Shown here one piece after another: positions 16,386 through 27,578 of a stretch of 64,000 bases of DNA (position 1 is its first letter; the number at the start of each line of letters is the position of its first letter). The position numbers and the translations under genes were made by a program. Source of the stretch: Candidatus Poribacteria bacterium (GTDB taxonomy: Bacteria > Poribacteria > WGA-4E > JAJDTR01); the NCBI GenBank assembly GCA_028820655.1, contig JAPPIK010000045.1, forward strand, positions 1-64,000, written 5' to 3'. Below the pieces are notes generated by a model that was not told the origin of the DNA, did no database searches, and worked only from the letters and a program-made list of their open reading frames with translations.

Positions 16386-18878
16386 TTACTGTGAACTCGT
16401 AGACTCGGTCTCGCTTCTCTCGCCATTGTCACCGTTTTCGGGGACACTTGTTTCGGAAATCTTGCCGACATCGACCACAGTCTCGTCGTCACGCAGCGAC
16501 ATTAGACGTACACCTTGGGTGTTCCGTCCAATGACTCGAATGTCGCTGACCGCCATCCGTGTCACCATCCCCTTGGAACTAATGATGATCAATTCATCGC
16601 CGTCTGAAACCGGCTTGGCGCCGACAACGAGTCCGTTCCGAGTGCTTGTCTTGATTGCAATAACCCCTTTTCCGCCGCGCGATTGGTATCGATACGCCTT
16701 TACGGCGGTGCGCTTGCCGTAACCGTTGGCCGTCACCACAAGCAGCGACGTGTTCTCGTCGGGAGAAACGACCATTCCAACGACAACGTCATCGTCACTT
16801 AGCCGGATGCCGCGCACTCCCCTCGCGGTGCGCCCAACGCAACGCACTTCCGTCTCACTAAAGTGTACCGACATTCCCTGCCGCGTTACCAAGATGATGT
16901 GGTCGTTTTCCTCCGCCAATTGAACGCCAATCAGTTGATCTTCCTCGTCAAGGTTAATGGCGATAATCCCGCCAGAGTTAGGATTCCTGAAATCTGAGAG
17001 TCGGCTTTTCTTGACGATTCCCCTCCGGGTCGTCATAAAGAGGCATCGGTTCTCATCAAACTGCCGAACAGTGACAAACGCTGTTGTTTTTTCCCCTTCC
17101 TGCAGCCTCAAGAGGTTTACAACGGCTCGTCCGGCCGCGGTACGGCCTCCTTCGGGAATCTGGAAAACCTTCAGCCAGTAGCACTTCCCGCGATTCGAAA
17201 AGAATAAGATATATTGATGCGCAGATGCCACGAAAGTATGTTCAACGAAATCCCCCTCTTTCGTGCCCATGCCCATCACCCCGACGCCGCCCCGGTTCTG
17301 CCGGCGGTACGTCGACATGGGAATCCGCTTGATATAACCGGCGTGAGAAATCGTAACGACCATCTCTTCGTCAGCGATCAAATCTTCAATCTCAAAACTT
17401 CCCATCTCGTCGATAATCTCGGTACGCCGCTCGTCGCCGTATTCCTCTTTGAGTTCCAATAGTTCATTTTTCATGATGTCGGTCACGAGCGCCTCGCTCG
17501 CTAAAATCGCACGCAGTTCTTCAATTCGCTCTAACACATTGGCGTATTCATCGTTAATCTTTTGACGCTCAAGACCCGTAAGTTGACGGAGCGTCATTGT
17601 CAGGATTTCGCCCGCCTGTAATTCTGATAGTTCGTAATTCGCCATCAAGCTTTCTTGCGCTTCTTGCGGAGACTCGGCATTTTGTACAATTTCAATGACC
17701 TCTTCGAGATTATTCAACGCGATGCGGTAGCCTTCGAGAACGTGCGCTCGGGCTTCGCTTCGGTCCAAATCGAACTGCGTGCGTCGGCGAATGACTTCCC
17801 GCCGGTGGGTAAGGTAGTGCACCAAGATTGATTTAAGCGGAAGTATCTGCGGCAAGCCGTTGACGAGACATAACATTATCGCCCCGTAGTTCGTCTGCAT
17901 CTGCGTGTGCTTATAGAGTTGATTCAGAACTACTTGCGCGATAACGCCGCGTTTCAGCTCAATTATCACGCGAATCTCTCTGTCGGACTCATCCCGAATG
18001 TCGGAAATTCCGGTTATCGTCTTGTCGGTTACTAGATCGTACATCTTGGAAAGTAGCTGATCCTTCTTCACCTGATACGGAATCTCCGTGACGATAATGT
18101 GCTCTTTCCCGCCAGTCGTTTCCTCAATAATTGCTCTAGCCCGCACCGTAATACTGCCCTTGCCGGTGGCATACATGTCCCTGATACCGGATCTGCTGAC
18201 GATAATCCCGGCCGTAGGAAAGTCGGGACCCGGCATGTGCTGCATGAGTTCAGACAGCGTGACCTGCGGGTTGTCAAGCATCGCCACTAACGCATCAACC
18301 ACCTCTCCCAGATTGTGCGGCGGGATTCGCGTCAGATAGCCGACGCCGATGCCGGTTGTGCCGTTGACAAGGAGGTTGGGCAACAGCGCCGGTAGAACAA
18401 TCGGTTCGTTCGTCGATTCCTTGTAGTTCGGCTGAAAATCGACGGTGTTTTTGTGGATATCCACCAACATACTGTCGGCAATGGCGGCGAGGCGGCACTC
18501 CGTATAACGCATCGCCCCCGGCGGATCGCTGTCGATGGAGCCGAAATTCCCTTGCCCGTCTACAAGCGGATAGCGAATCGTAAATTCCTGCGTCAATCCC
18601 ACGAGCGTGTCGTAGATAGGCCCGTTGCCGTGCGGGTGGAAGTTCTTCATGACCTCGCCGATGACGGCGGCGCATTTGTCGTACGGGCGGTTGGAGGTCA
18701 GGTTGATCTCCCCCATGGCATAGAGAATCCGGCGTGTGCTAGGCTTCAACCCGTCCCGCACGTCCGGGATGGCGCGATTCGTGTTGACACTCATCGCGTA
18801 GGTCAGATACGAATCTTTTAACTCATCTTCGATGTATCTGGTGACAACACTTGGGGATTCGTTTCTCTCTGTTTGCAC
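16386..18878 (-). CDS. gyrA: DNA gyrase subunit A
   Basis: An 830-residue subunit that cuts and rejoins DNA in the A2B2 gyrase. GTG start at 18878 with AAGGAGAA nine bases before it. The N-terminal winged-helix domain has the catalytic Tyr125 in AMRYTE, preceded by the LVDGQGNFGSIDSD block. The C-terminal pinwheel domain keeps a GyrA box (QSRGGKG, near residue 740), so this is GyrA rather than ParC. Unusual points: the quinolone pocket reads HPHGNGPIYD, giving Asn85 and Gly86 where E. coli has Asp82 and Ser83 (Asp90 equals Asp87), and the N-terminal KPSTRR replaces the common KPVHRR. The acidic C-terminal tail ends ERSETESTSSQ. gyrB lies 480 bp upstream on the same strand. Confidence 0.95.
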   Translation of the reverse strand: MQTERNESPSVVTRYIEDELKDSYLTYAMSVNTNRAIPDVRDGLKPSTRRILYAMGEINLTSNRPYDKCAAVIGEVMKNFHPHGNGPIYDTLVGLTQEFTIRYPLVDGQGNFGSIDSDPPGAMRYTECRLAAIADSMLVDIHKNTVDFQPNYKESTNEPIVLPALLPNLLVNGTTGIGVGYLTRIPPHNLGEVVDALVAMLDNPQVTLSELMQHMPGPDFPTAGIIVSRSGIRDMYATGKGSITVRARAIIEETTGGKEHIIVTEIPYQVKKDQLLSKMYDLVTDKTITGISDIRDESDREIRVIIELKRGVIAQVVLNQLYKHTQMQTNYGAIMLCLVNGLPQILPLKSILVHYLTHRREVIRRRTQFDLDRSEARAHVLEGYRIALNNLEEVIEIVQNAESPQEAQESLMANYELSELQAGEILTMTLRQLTGLERQKINDEYANVLERIEELRAILASEALVTDIMKNELLELKEEYGDERRTEIIDEMGSFEIEDLIADEEMVVTISHAGYIKRIPMSTYRRQNRGGVGVMGMGTKEGDFVEHTFVASAHQYILFFSNRGKCYWLKVFQIPEGGRTAAGRAVVNLLRLQEGEKTTAFVTVRQFDENRCLFMTTRRGIVKKSRLSDFRNPNSGGIIAINLDEEDQLIGVQLAEENDHIILVTRQGMSVHFSETEVRCVGRTARGVRGIRLSDDDVVVGMVVSPDENTSLLVVTANGYGKRTAVKAYRYQSRGGKGVIAIKTSTRNGLVVGAKPVSDGDELIIISSKGMVTRMAVSDIRVIGRNTQGVRLMSLRDDETVVDVGKISETSVPENGDNGERSETESTSSQ

Positions 18879-18893
18879 ACTTCTCCTTGAAAA

Positions 18894-18955
18894 GCAGTGG
18901 CTAGTGGATCCCTATCGCACTCGCTAATCACTCGCTTGATGGACAGTGACCAGTA
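18894..18955. repeat. AGTGG repeat interrupted by a 30-bp repeat
   Basis: GCAGTGGCTAGTG, as in the 7161 repeat, is broken after 18907 by GATCC and a complete reversed 30-bp element (18911-18940), then resumes as GGACAGTGACCAGT. It appears to be a nested insertion. Confidence 0.65.
18911..18940 (-). repeat. 30-bp dispersed repeat, copy 3
   Basis: Plus strand begins CCTATCGCACTCGC and ends ACTCGCTTGAT; the reverse complement gives the standard ATCAAGCGAGTG start and GTGCGATAGG end. Confidence 0.75.
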
Positions 18956-19050
18956 ATGACTCGCACCACCGGTCACATTTTGTTATTCCGTTCTTTTCAT
19001 ACGGCAACGTATCGCCCTCTCCATCAACAGCGGGGTATTCCTGGATTATA

Positions 19051-19212
19051 TGTGGGAGGGGCATCTTGCCCCGATATTCCGCGTTCACGATAAATCAACT
19101 CACTAAACAACTATGCAATGAAAATCCACTTTCGGTAGGGAATCGCTCCTGCATCGGGGCAAGGGGGGATCCCTATCGCCTTTGCTATCCGCTCAGTTGA
19201 TTCCCTCCCACA
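19051..19212. repeat. Second REPIN-like element, one arm interrupted
   Basis: Reversed copy of the 2722-2848 element: left arm 19051-19075 is identical to the 25-bp arm, and the core (ATTCCGCGTTCACGATAAA and onward) matches. The right arm is split: ATCGGGGCAAG (19153-19163), then 39 foreign bases containing a 30-bp dispersed repeat, then CCCTCCCACA (19203-19212). Four bases (ATGC) of the arm are replaced. Confidence 0.8.
19173..19201 (-). repeat. 30-bp dispersed repeat, copy 4 (inside the REPIN arm)
   Basis: Plus strand CCTATCGCC, then TTTGCTATCCGCTCAGTTGA, flanked by GGGGGAT on one side and TT on the other. More diverged than copies 1-3 but clearly the same element. Confidence 0.65.
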
Positions 19213-19330
19213 AGGGATATCGCTCGCATGTTGGTTACATGGGAGAAATTGCCATCCGTCGTGGAATAAAGGGAGCGCCTTGTATTCGCTGCAAGGAGTC
19301 AATGGACTAAACAATTACAATCCTGTTTTA

Positions 19331-19361
19331 CTGGTCACTAGTCACTGGGCACTGACCACTG
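19331..19361. repeat. AGTGGTCAGTG repeat, reversed copy
   Basis: ACTGGTCACTAGTCACTGGG followed by CACTGACCACT, running up to the end of gyrB. It is inverted relative to the copy at 18894, so the two flank the gyrB-gyrA gap. Confidence 0.6.
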
Positions 19362-21860
<2,499 letters not shown>

Positions 21861-21923
21861 TCAACGACAAACCTCCGCGTTGCGAAGATTTGGTGTCAAT
21901 CGTTAATCAACAATAGACGCCAT

Positions 21924-22454
21924 CTAGATTCGGTGATTAACATCATCGATAACTGTGCGCCGACTTCGACTGAGGAAAAGACGCCGTAAATTTGTCTTTA
22001 GCTCCCGGTCGGGTACACCGGCGACCGCGTGCTCAACCTTCTCAAGCACACCTGCGGAAACCTCTGTCTCACCGAGATCATCCTCCAATATGTTATGACG
22101 ACGAAAACGACGGGAATGTTGAGATTCCTGGCGTGGCAGCGAACGCGCCGGCATCATCTGAAATCGCAGTTCTCCAACCGCAACACGCCCGACTGCCGCA
22201 TTGAGTTTTCGTATAATATGCTCCCGCAGCAACGTCAATTCGGCGACCAACGGGTGCGAAAACGCGTAGACGGTCAACTTAGATTTAACGAGTGAAGTCG
22301 GTTCTGTGTTACGAGCAATCGGCTCTCCGACGGCACGCTTCCAAGCATCAAAGACTCTCTGCTCAACCATCTTGTGCTCGAACCCGTGTTCCTTGAGCAC
22401 CGTCTCAAGCAGTGGTCCAAGTTCATGAGTTTTGCCGGCCGAATCGGGCTTCAT
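21924..22454 (-). CDS. dciA: DUF721 / DciA-type replicative helicase operator
   Basis: A 176-residue protein. The N-terminal half is a DUF721 domain: LGPLLETVLKEHG, VFDAWKRAVGEPIARNTEP (the W-x-x-x-V-G motif), SKLTVYAFSHPLVAELTL and LREHIIRKLNAAVG. DciA proteins load the DnaB helicase at the origin in bacteria without DnaC or DnaI. The place fits: between recF and gyrB in the origin cluster. The C-terminal half is basic, rich in Arg and low-complexity (SRRFRRHNILEDD, KTNLRRLFLSRSRRT), and probably disordered. Start at 22454 is the only ATG giving the full domain; no good ribosome site is seen. Confidence 0.8.
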   Translation of the reverse strand: MKPDSAGKTHELGPLLETVLKEHGFEHKMVEQRVFDAWKRAVGEPIARNTEPTSLVKSKLTVYAFSHPLVAELTLLREHIIRKLNAAVGRVAVGELRFQMMPARSLPRQESQHSRRFRRHNILEDDLGETEVSAGVLEKVEHAVAGVPDRELKTNLRRLFLSRSRRTVIDDVNHRI

Positions 22455-22635
22455 TTCATTGTCACGCGCGTACGAACTTGCAATCTGGGATGATATATTA
22501 CAAAACTAATTTTGCTATTTGGAAGATTTTGGACATCCGCTGCCGTCAAAATTGAGTATGGTTCATCAATTGCGGAGATTTCGTAACACAGATTTGAGTT
22601 CCTCACACTTCAAGATTGTAAAGCCTCGGTATGGA

Positions 22636-23841
22636 TTAACGATCCTCGCGCCGGAGCACACATCCGTCGTTGATAGTCAACACCGTGCATTTGTCAACAT
22701 CCGCCTCCAGAACCTCCCGCTGCGTCGAAGTGATAAACGTTTGGGCGTTCAATTTCCCCAACAAATCCATCAGAAACGTCCTGCGCTCGTCATCCAACTC
22801 GGAAACCACGTCGTCAAGCAACACGATCGGCGTTTTCCCCGTGGCGTGGCGTATCACCTCCAACTCGCTCAACTTTAACGTGAGCGCTATGGTTCGCTGT
22901 TGGCCCTGCGAGGCGTACGGTTTCGCCTCCTCCTGCAGGGTTAGCCCCTGTTTCTGCGTCTGCAGCACCAAACTAAAGTTGTCCCGGTGAGGCCCAACGG
23001 AGGTGGTCCCGTGCATAACGTCAACCCGCCGAGACGAATTCAGGGCGCTCTCGAACTTCGTGAGCGCTTCGGACTCATCGTCAGACCTATCAAGAGATGA
23101 ATCCTTATCCAAAGAAATTGATTCCCTTAGGTTAGGCGACGGTTGGTATTTCAGTTCGATCCCTTCCCGGTCTCCGGTTAATTTGGCATGTTTTTCTTGC
23201 GCATACATTTGCAACCGTTCGAGGATCTGCGAGCGCGTCTGAATGATAAACAGCCCGTGCTCAACAAGAAGACCATCCCATGCCCCAAGTTGTTCGGGAC
23301 TCGCGTGTTTACCGCGAATCTGCTTGAGCAACTCGTTCCGCTGCTTGAGAACAAGCTGGTAGTCTTGAAGTCGCTTCAGGTAGGCGGAATCAATTTGGCA
23401 GATTAGGAGGTCGATGAACCGGCGGCGGTCTGCTGGCGCGCCCTTAACGAGGGCGAGAGATTCGGGCGAAAAGAACACAACTTTGAATTGCCCCATCCAT
23501 TGAGACAGACGCGGTTGGATATCGCCGTTCAATTTGAAACGCCTCTGCCCCTGCAGTTGGTTTGAGACTTCTAACGTCATCTCCGAGTGAATCGCACCGT
23601 CGTTATCCGCATTGGATGCGATTGTGCCCTTCAGATAAAACCAACTTTCATCATGCCGGATGAGTTCATCATTCGGATAAGCGCGGTGCGACTTGGCGGT
23701 GCTAAGGAAATAAATCGCCTCTAACAGGCTCGTCTTGCCTTGGGCATTTCCACCAGTAATGAGGTTGACTCGACTCGGAAAGTCAATTTCGCAATCGACA
23801 TAATTCCGGAAATTGCGCAAAACAAGCTGATTCAAGTGCAT
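22636..23841 (-). CDS. recF: DNA replication and repair protein RecF
   Basis: A 401-residue SMC-like ATPase that loads RecA at gaps through RecOR. Start at 23841 (MHLNQLVLRNFRNY) is the family start; the open frame extends 32 codons upstream into dnaN without homology. Walker A is GGNAQGKTSLLEAI (residues 30-43), followed by TAKSHRAYPNDELIRH. SPESLALVKGAPADRRRFID, NELLKQ, then the signature YASQGQQRTIALTLKLSE and Walker B IVLLDDVVSELDDERR with the D-loop, and TFITSTQ at the end. It starts 43 bp after dnaN, in the common dnaA-dnaN-recF-gyrB order. Confidence 0.95.
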   Translation of the reverse strand: MHLNQLVLRNFRNYVDCEIDFPSRVNLITGGNAQGKTSLLEAIYFLSTAKSHRAYPNDELIRHDESWFYLKGTIASNADNDGAIHSEMTLEVSNQLQGQRRFKLNGDIQPRLSQWMGQFKVVFFSPESLALVKGAPADRRRFIDLLICQIDSAYLKRLQDYQLVLKQRNELLKQIRGKHASPEQLGAWDGLLVEHGLFIIQTRSQILERLQMYAQEKHAKLTGDREGIELKYQPSPNLRESISLDKDSSLDRSDDESEALTKFESALNSSRRVDVMHGTTSVGPHRDNFSLVLQTQKQGLTLQEEAKPYASQGQQRTIALTLKLSELEVIRHATGKTPIVLLDDVVSELDDERRTFLMDLLGKLNAQTFITSTQREVLEADVDKCTVLTINDGCVLRREDR

Positions 23842-23884
23842 GCAGGAAATCCCGAACGCGGGTCCTCGACGTTCAAATCGAAGA

Positions 23885-24988
23885 TTACGACTCCAACCGC
23901 ATCGGCATAATGAGACACAGATGATTGTCTTCGCCAACCGGTTTCAACACAGCAGCGCTGAGTGCATCTTTGAACTCTATCAAGACCTCTTGCGTCTGAA
24001 TGTGACTTAACGCATCTATGAGGAAACGTGCGTCAAAAGCAACCTCCAACCCGCCACCGCCGCCGTCAATTCCAACCGTTTCGTACGCTTCCCCGACATC
24101 TGGCGCTTTTGAAGACACGGCAATCTGGTCCGTCTGTATATCAAAACGAATAGAAAAGGTTTTCGGATTCGCTAGTAACGCTACACGTCTGGTCGCGCTG
24201 AGCAGATTCTCCACATTAACGGTTATTCGGTTTTCGTGATCCTTCGGAATAATCTGGTCGTATTTCGGATATTCACCATCTACCAGTCGAGAAGCCAGTG
24301 TCGACTCGTCGTCCGAAAAGACAATTTGGTTTTCAAGCAACGAGATTTTAAGTTCTGTCGAAGCCTCAAACGTCCTCATGATTTCCCGTACTGCCTTCAA
24401 GGGTAGGATTACACCGGTTGCCTCCTCGGGAACAGGCATCAAAGCGTCGCTGGTTGCCACCGCGAGCCGGCGTCCATCCGTCGCCACAACTTCCGTTTTC
24501 TCCCCCGTAAGACACAGATAAACCCCATTTAGAAAATACCGAGTCTCCTCCGTTGAAGCGGCAAACTCCGTTTTGAGAATCATAGATCGGAGCACTTCCG
24601 CCTCGACTGTAAAGAATCCGCCGCGAATAGACTCTATCTCCGGAAATTCATCATCGGACAGTCCGATGATCTTGTAGACGCCGGCGCCGCACGCAATTTC
24701 TACGCGATGGTTCTCGGTCGTGGTAAACTTGATTTCTTCGGGCGGCAGCTCCCGCACCACTTCGCCGAGTTTCCTCGCGGAAACCGTAACTGCGCCTTCT
24801 TGGAAAATCATGCCGGGAACAACAATTCTTATGGCGACTTCGAGGTCGGTTGCCGACATCTCGATCCGATTGTCCGCGGCGCGTACCAAAACGTTCGAAA
24901 GAATCGGCATTGTGTTTCTGCCGGCCGCGACCCCCTGCAGTATCTGAATGGACCTTAATAATTCATCCTTTGTGAAAGTTAACTCCAT
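23885..24988 (-). CDS. dnaN: DNA polymerase III beta subunit (sliding clamp)
   Basis: A 367-residue clamp, preceded by the strong site AGGAGGAAAA. Three similar clamp domains of about 120 residues can be followed: MELTFTKDELLRSIQILQGV with NTMPILSNVLVRA and MSATDLEVAI in domain 1; FFTVEAEVLRSMILKTEFAA and RYFLNGVYL with VVATDGRRLAV in domain 2; and PKYDQIIPKD with a C-terminal VLKPVGEDNHLCLIMPMRL that forms the partner-peptide pocket. The ending P-M-R-L is the family's. It lies 900 bp from dnaA, the gap being the origin. Confidence 0.97.
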   Translation of the reverse strand: MELTFTKDELLRSIQILQGVAAGRNTMPILSNVLVRAADNRIEMSATDLEVAIRIVVPGMIFQEGAVTVSARKLGEVVRELPPEEIKFTTTENHRVEIACGAGVYKIIGLSDDEFPEIESIRGGFFTVEAEVLRSMILKTEFAASTEETRYFLNGVYLCLTGEKTEVVATDGRRLAVATSDALMPVPEEATGVILPLKAVREIMRTFEASTELKISLLENQIVFSDDESTLASRLVDGEYPKYDQIIPKDHENRITVNVENLLSATRRVALLANPKTFSIRFDIQTDQIAVSSKAPDVGEAYETVGIDGGGGGLEVAFDARFLIDALSHIQTQEVLIEFKDALSAAVLKPVGEDNHLCLIMPMRLES

Positions 24989-25640
24989 TTTTCCTCCTAG
25001 AAACTACGATGTTTCGTTGCACATGAAAATCAATTGCTTCGATGCACGTTTAACCCGCTATGCGAAACGGCGCCAAACCATTTATCGGATTACCCATTTT
25101 CCAGAAAGCCGCTATGAGTGTCGACATCATTTACGACGATTAAAGGTCTTCAAGTCGTATGTGTTACGTTACCTGTCTATTACGCTTAGTGGAAATGGGC
25201 GAGGGTTCGACGAATTACGTACCGGTTCGGTAATATATTCCTCATCTTCCGCATAATAGACTTGTGTAATCTCGAATTTTCACATACTAGATCTTGAGCG
25301 TATGTCCACGAACGACCAAAAATCACCGAGATACTACCCCGAGTCCGATTGATTGACCGATTTTGCCCTTCCATCATCAGTTTTAGACAATAGTCGGCAC
25401 CTAAAGAATCTATTCACATGGCACTCCGCTGGAGTTCAAGAATTGAGTCTTCGCCCTTCTATCGACATTCCGCGCCACTGGAGCGGGGAATCGCGACCTG
25501 GAGATCGCTCCTACGGACTACAAATGTACTTTTCAAACGGGCTCATGTCTGTCAATAATGGTGCGCGATACGGCCACGTGAGAAATTAAACTTTTAGGTG
25601 CTCGATAATGCGGAAGATAAGTATTCCTTTCCCAATAACT
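24989..25640. other. Gene-free region left of the origin
   Basis: No credible gene on either strand. Low-complexity AT-rich sequence, then at about 25424-25510 a mosaic of the window's repeats: GGCACTCCGCTGGAGTTC, TCGACATTCCGCGCC with ACTGGAGCGGGGAATCGCGA, and a reversed REP head GGAGATCGCTCCTAC. Confidence 0.55.
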
Positions 25641-25848
25641 TAAATATAAAAAGATTAGTAATAGTAGTAGGGGGTGTGGATATGTGGATAACCGCCCAGG
25701 CTCTTTTTGTGCTGCGGGCTGGACCTTGTGGATTTCCTGTGGATCAAATTTTTGCTTATCCACCACGCATCCACAAGTAGCAAATTATCCACATTCGCCC
25801 ACAATCTAACCACAAGTTATCCACACATTTGTCCACAAGTTATCCACA
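25641..25848. other. Chromosome replication origin (oriC), unwinding part
   Basis: Located between dnaA and dnaN. An AT-rich stretch (25632-25652) is followed by DnaA trios (25653-25670), GGGG (25671-25674), DnaA boxes at 25675-25683 (TGTGGATAT) and 25683-25691 (TGTGGATAA), and, in the opposite orientation, TTATCCACA at 25785, 25817 and 25840, plus near-matches at 25756 (TTATCCACC) and 25829 (TTGTCCACA). The box spacing and the position agree with a bipartite origin around dnaA. Confidence 0.9.
25653..25691. other. DnaA-trio / basal unwinding element
   Basis: GAT TAG TAA TAG TAG TAG (six trinucleotides in register, 25653-25670), GGGG, and then two abutting DnaA boxes. This is the arrangement described for the bacterial basal unwinding system, where DnaA loads from the boxes onto the trio strand. 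Confidence 0.8.
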
Positions 25849-25896
25849 GCAACTGACGTGCGTTAATCTGGCTGATTTCGGTATACTTGGCACGAA

Positions 25897-27261
25897 TCAT
25901 TTCATGTCTTCAATCAGAGTATTGACAGTCTGGTTTAGTTGCGCGTCTCGTTCAATCGCGTTTGCAATACGATCACAAGCGTGCATGACCGTCGTATGGT
26001 CGCTCCGGCCGAAAGCGGCGGCAATTTCCGAGTAGGATAGACTGGTCCTGGTTCGACAGAGATACATCCCGATCTGTCGAGGGATCACCAGTTGCTTGGT
26101 GCGCCTGGCGGATTTTAGGTCCGATGGTTTGATGCGGAAATAGGTTCCCACGTGTTTTAGGATGTCTTCCGCAGTGATTGCCACATGCCCCTGTGTGGTC
26201 GGAGGCCCCGTATGATTGCCTAGCGTCCTGTAAGTGAATTCTTCCGTGAGTTGTTCATTGAAGAGACTGGCTTCGGTAACGAGCCGAAGCAGCGCGCCTT
26301 CCAGCTCCCGGATGTTGGTTTGGACAACGTCCGCTATGGCATTCAAGACGGGATCGGGAACCGCATCAAAACCGTGGTCCTCGCATTTTTGGCGAAGGAT
26401 GGCAACCCGCGTTTCGAATTGCGGCGTGCTAATCTCGGCTACCATACCCCACTCGAATCGGGATCTCAACCTTTCCTCGACCGCTTCGAGGTTCTTGGGA
26501 GGGCGGTCGCTCGTCATCACAACCTGATTCGAGTTTTGGTGCAACTCGTTGAACGTGTGGAAGAATTCTTCCTGCGTTCCGTCCTTGCGCTGCAAAAATT
26601 GAATATCGTCAATGAGCAGCACATCGGCGGTTCGATATTTGCCCCGGAAATCTTGGGAGGTGGAGCGAACGATGATCGAATCAATGTATTCGTTCATGAA
26701 CGTCTCGGAGGTTACGTAGAGAACTTTGAGCTCCGGATGGATTTCATGTACGCGATTCCCGATAGCGTGAAGAAGGTGAGTTTTTCCAAGACCCACACCG
26801 CCGCAGAAAAACAGGGGATTGTACACCGTACCGGGATTCTCCGAAACGGCTAATGCGGCGGCGTGACTCAAGCGATTGTTGGTTCCAATGACAAAGCGCT
26901 TAAAGGTGTAGTTGGAATTTAAGCGCGCTTCCGCCGGCGATGCGTCGCTGGCATCGGCGGGAGGGTCCATACTGTCTGAAGTCGTTGAGGTACCGGGTCC
27001 GGAACGCGGCGGGGAGTCCGGTTCTTTGACCTCGATATCAAAGCTGGCACCCAGTCCGATTCGCCCTTTGATCGCACTGTCAATGTCCACTAGGAATCTA
27101 GATTCTATCTGATCTTTTGCTAGAACTGCGGGAACGGTGACCGTCAGTTTGCCTTCGGTCAAATCGGTCGGTTTCGCTTGGCGGAGGTAAACATCGTTAC
27201 GTGCCGAGCTACTAAGGTCGGACAAAATGTCTGCCCAAATCTGTTCGGGGTTATGTCGCAT
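25897..27261 (-). CDS. dnaA: Chromosomal replication initiator DnaA
   Basis: A 454-residue initiator. Domain I is N-terminal (IWADILSDLSSSARNDVYLR); domain II is a Pro/Ser/Asp-rich linker of about 30 residues (near 85-112). The AAA+ domain begins LNSNYTFKRFVIGTNNRLSH, with Walker A GGVGLGKTHLLHAIG (154-168), Walker B VLLIDDIQFL, sensor FEWGMVAEIS and the arginine-rich ERLRSRF box. Domain IV (RRTKQLVIPRQIGMYLCRTR, then AAFGRSDHTTVMHAC) contacts TTATCCACA boxes. TAGGA lies before the ATG at 27261. DnaA-box clusters lie on both sides of the gene, so autoregulation is likely. Confidence 0.97.
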   Translation of the reverse strand: MRHNPEQIWADILSDLSSSARNDVYLRQAKPTDLTEGKLTVTVPAVLAKDQIESRFLVDIDSAIKGRIGLGASFDIEVKEPDSPPRSGPGTSTTSDSMDPPADASDASPAEARLNSNYTFKRFVIGTNNRLSHAAALAVSENPGTVYNPLFFCGGVGLGKTHLLHAIGNRVHEIHPELKVLYVTSETFMNEYIDSIIVRSTSQDFRGKYRTADVLLIDDIQFLQRKDGTQEEFFHTFNELHQNSNQVVMTSDRPPKNLEAVEERLRSRFEWGMVAEISTPQFETRVAILRQKCEDHGFDAVPDPVLNAIADVVQTNIRELEGALLRLVTEASLFNEQLTEEFTYRTLGNHTGPPTTQGHVAITAEDILKHVGTYFRIKPSDLKSARRTKQLVIPRQIGMYLCRTRTSLSYSEIAAAFGRSDHTTVMHACDRIANAIERDAQLNQTVNTLIEDMK

Positions 27262-27402
27262 TATGATTATTCCTACAGCAGTGAGATGAATGAGTTCATG
27301 CGAATAATGTTTCCTCGCAGTAAGAGGGCTTTAACGTACCGCAAAAACGTATGTCAGAAATAGGTGATTCGTTGGTTGGTCAATCAGGGAGAAAACGGCG
27401 CG

Positions 27403-27578
27403 ATATCCACAAGTTATCCACAGCCCATCCACAATTATCTGCCACGCATATCGGGTGATTCAAGATGCCGTGAAACCTGTATGGAAGGGATTTACGCCGA
27501 GTGTAGAATTTCGGAAAAAGGGAAAAGAAACCGGCTCAGAACCTGGGTTTTCCACGAGTTATCCACAACCTGTCCACA
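27403..27578. promoter_or_regulatory. DnaA-box cluster upstream of dnaA
   Basis: Perfect TTATCCACA at 27414 and 27559, with ATATCCACA at 27403, CCATCCACA at 27425 and CTGTCCACA at 27570. This is the second box cluster of the origin and the likely site of dnaA autoregulation; it lies 140-320 bp before the dnaA start. Confidence 0.75.
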
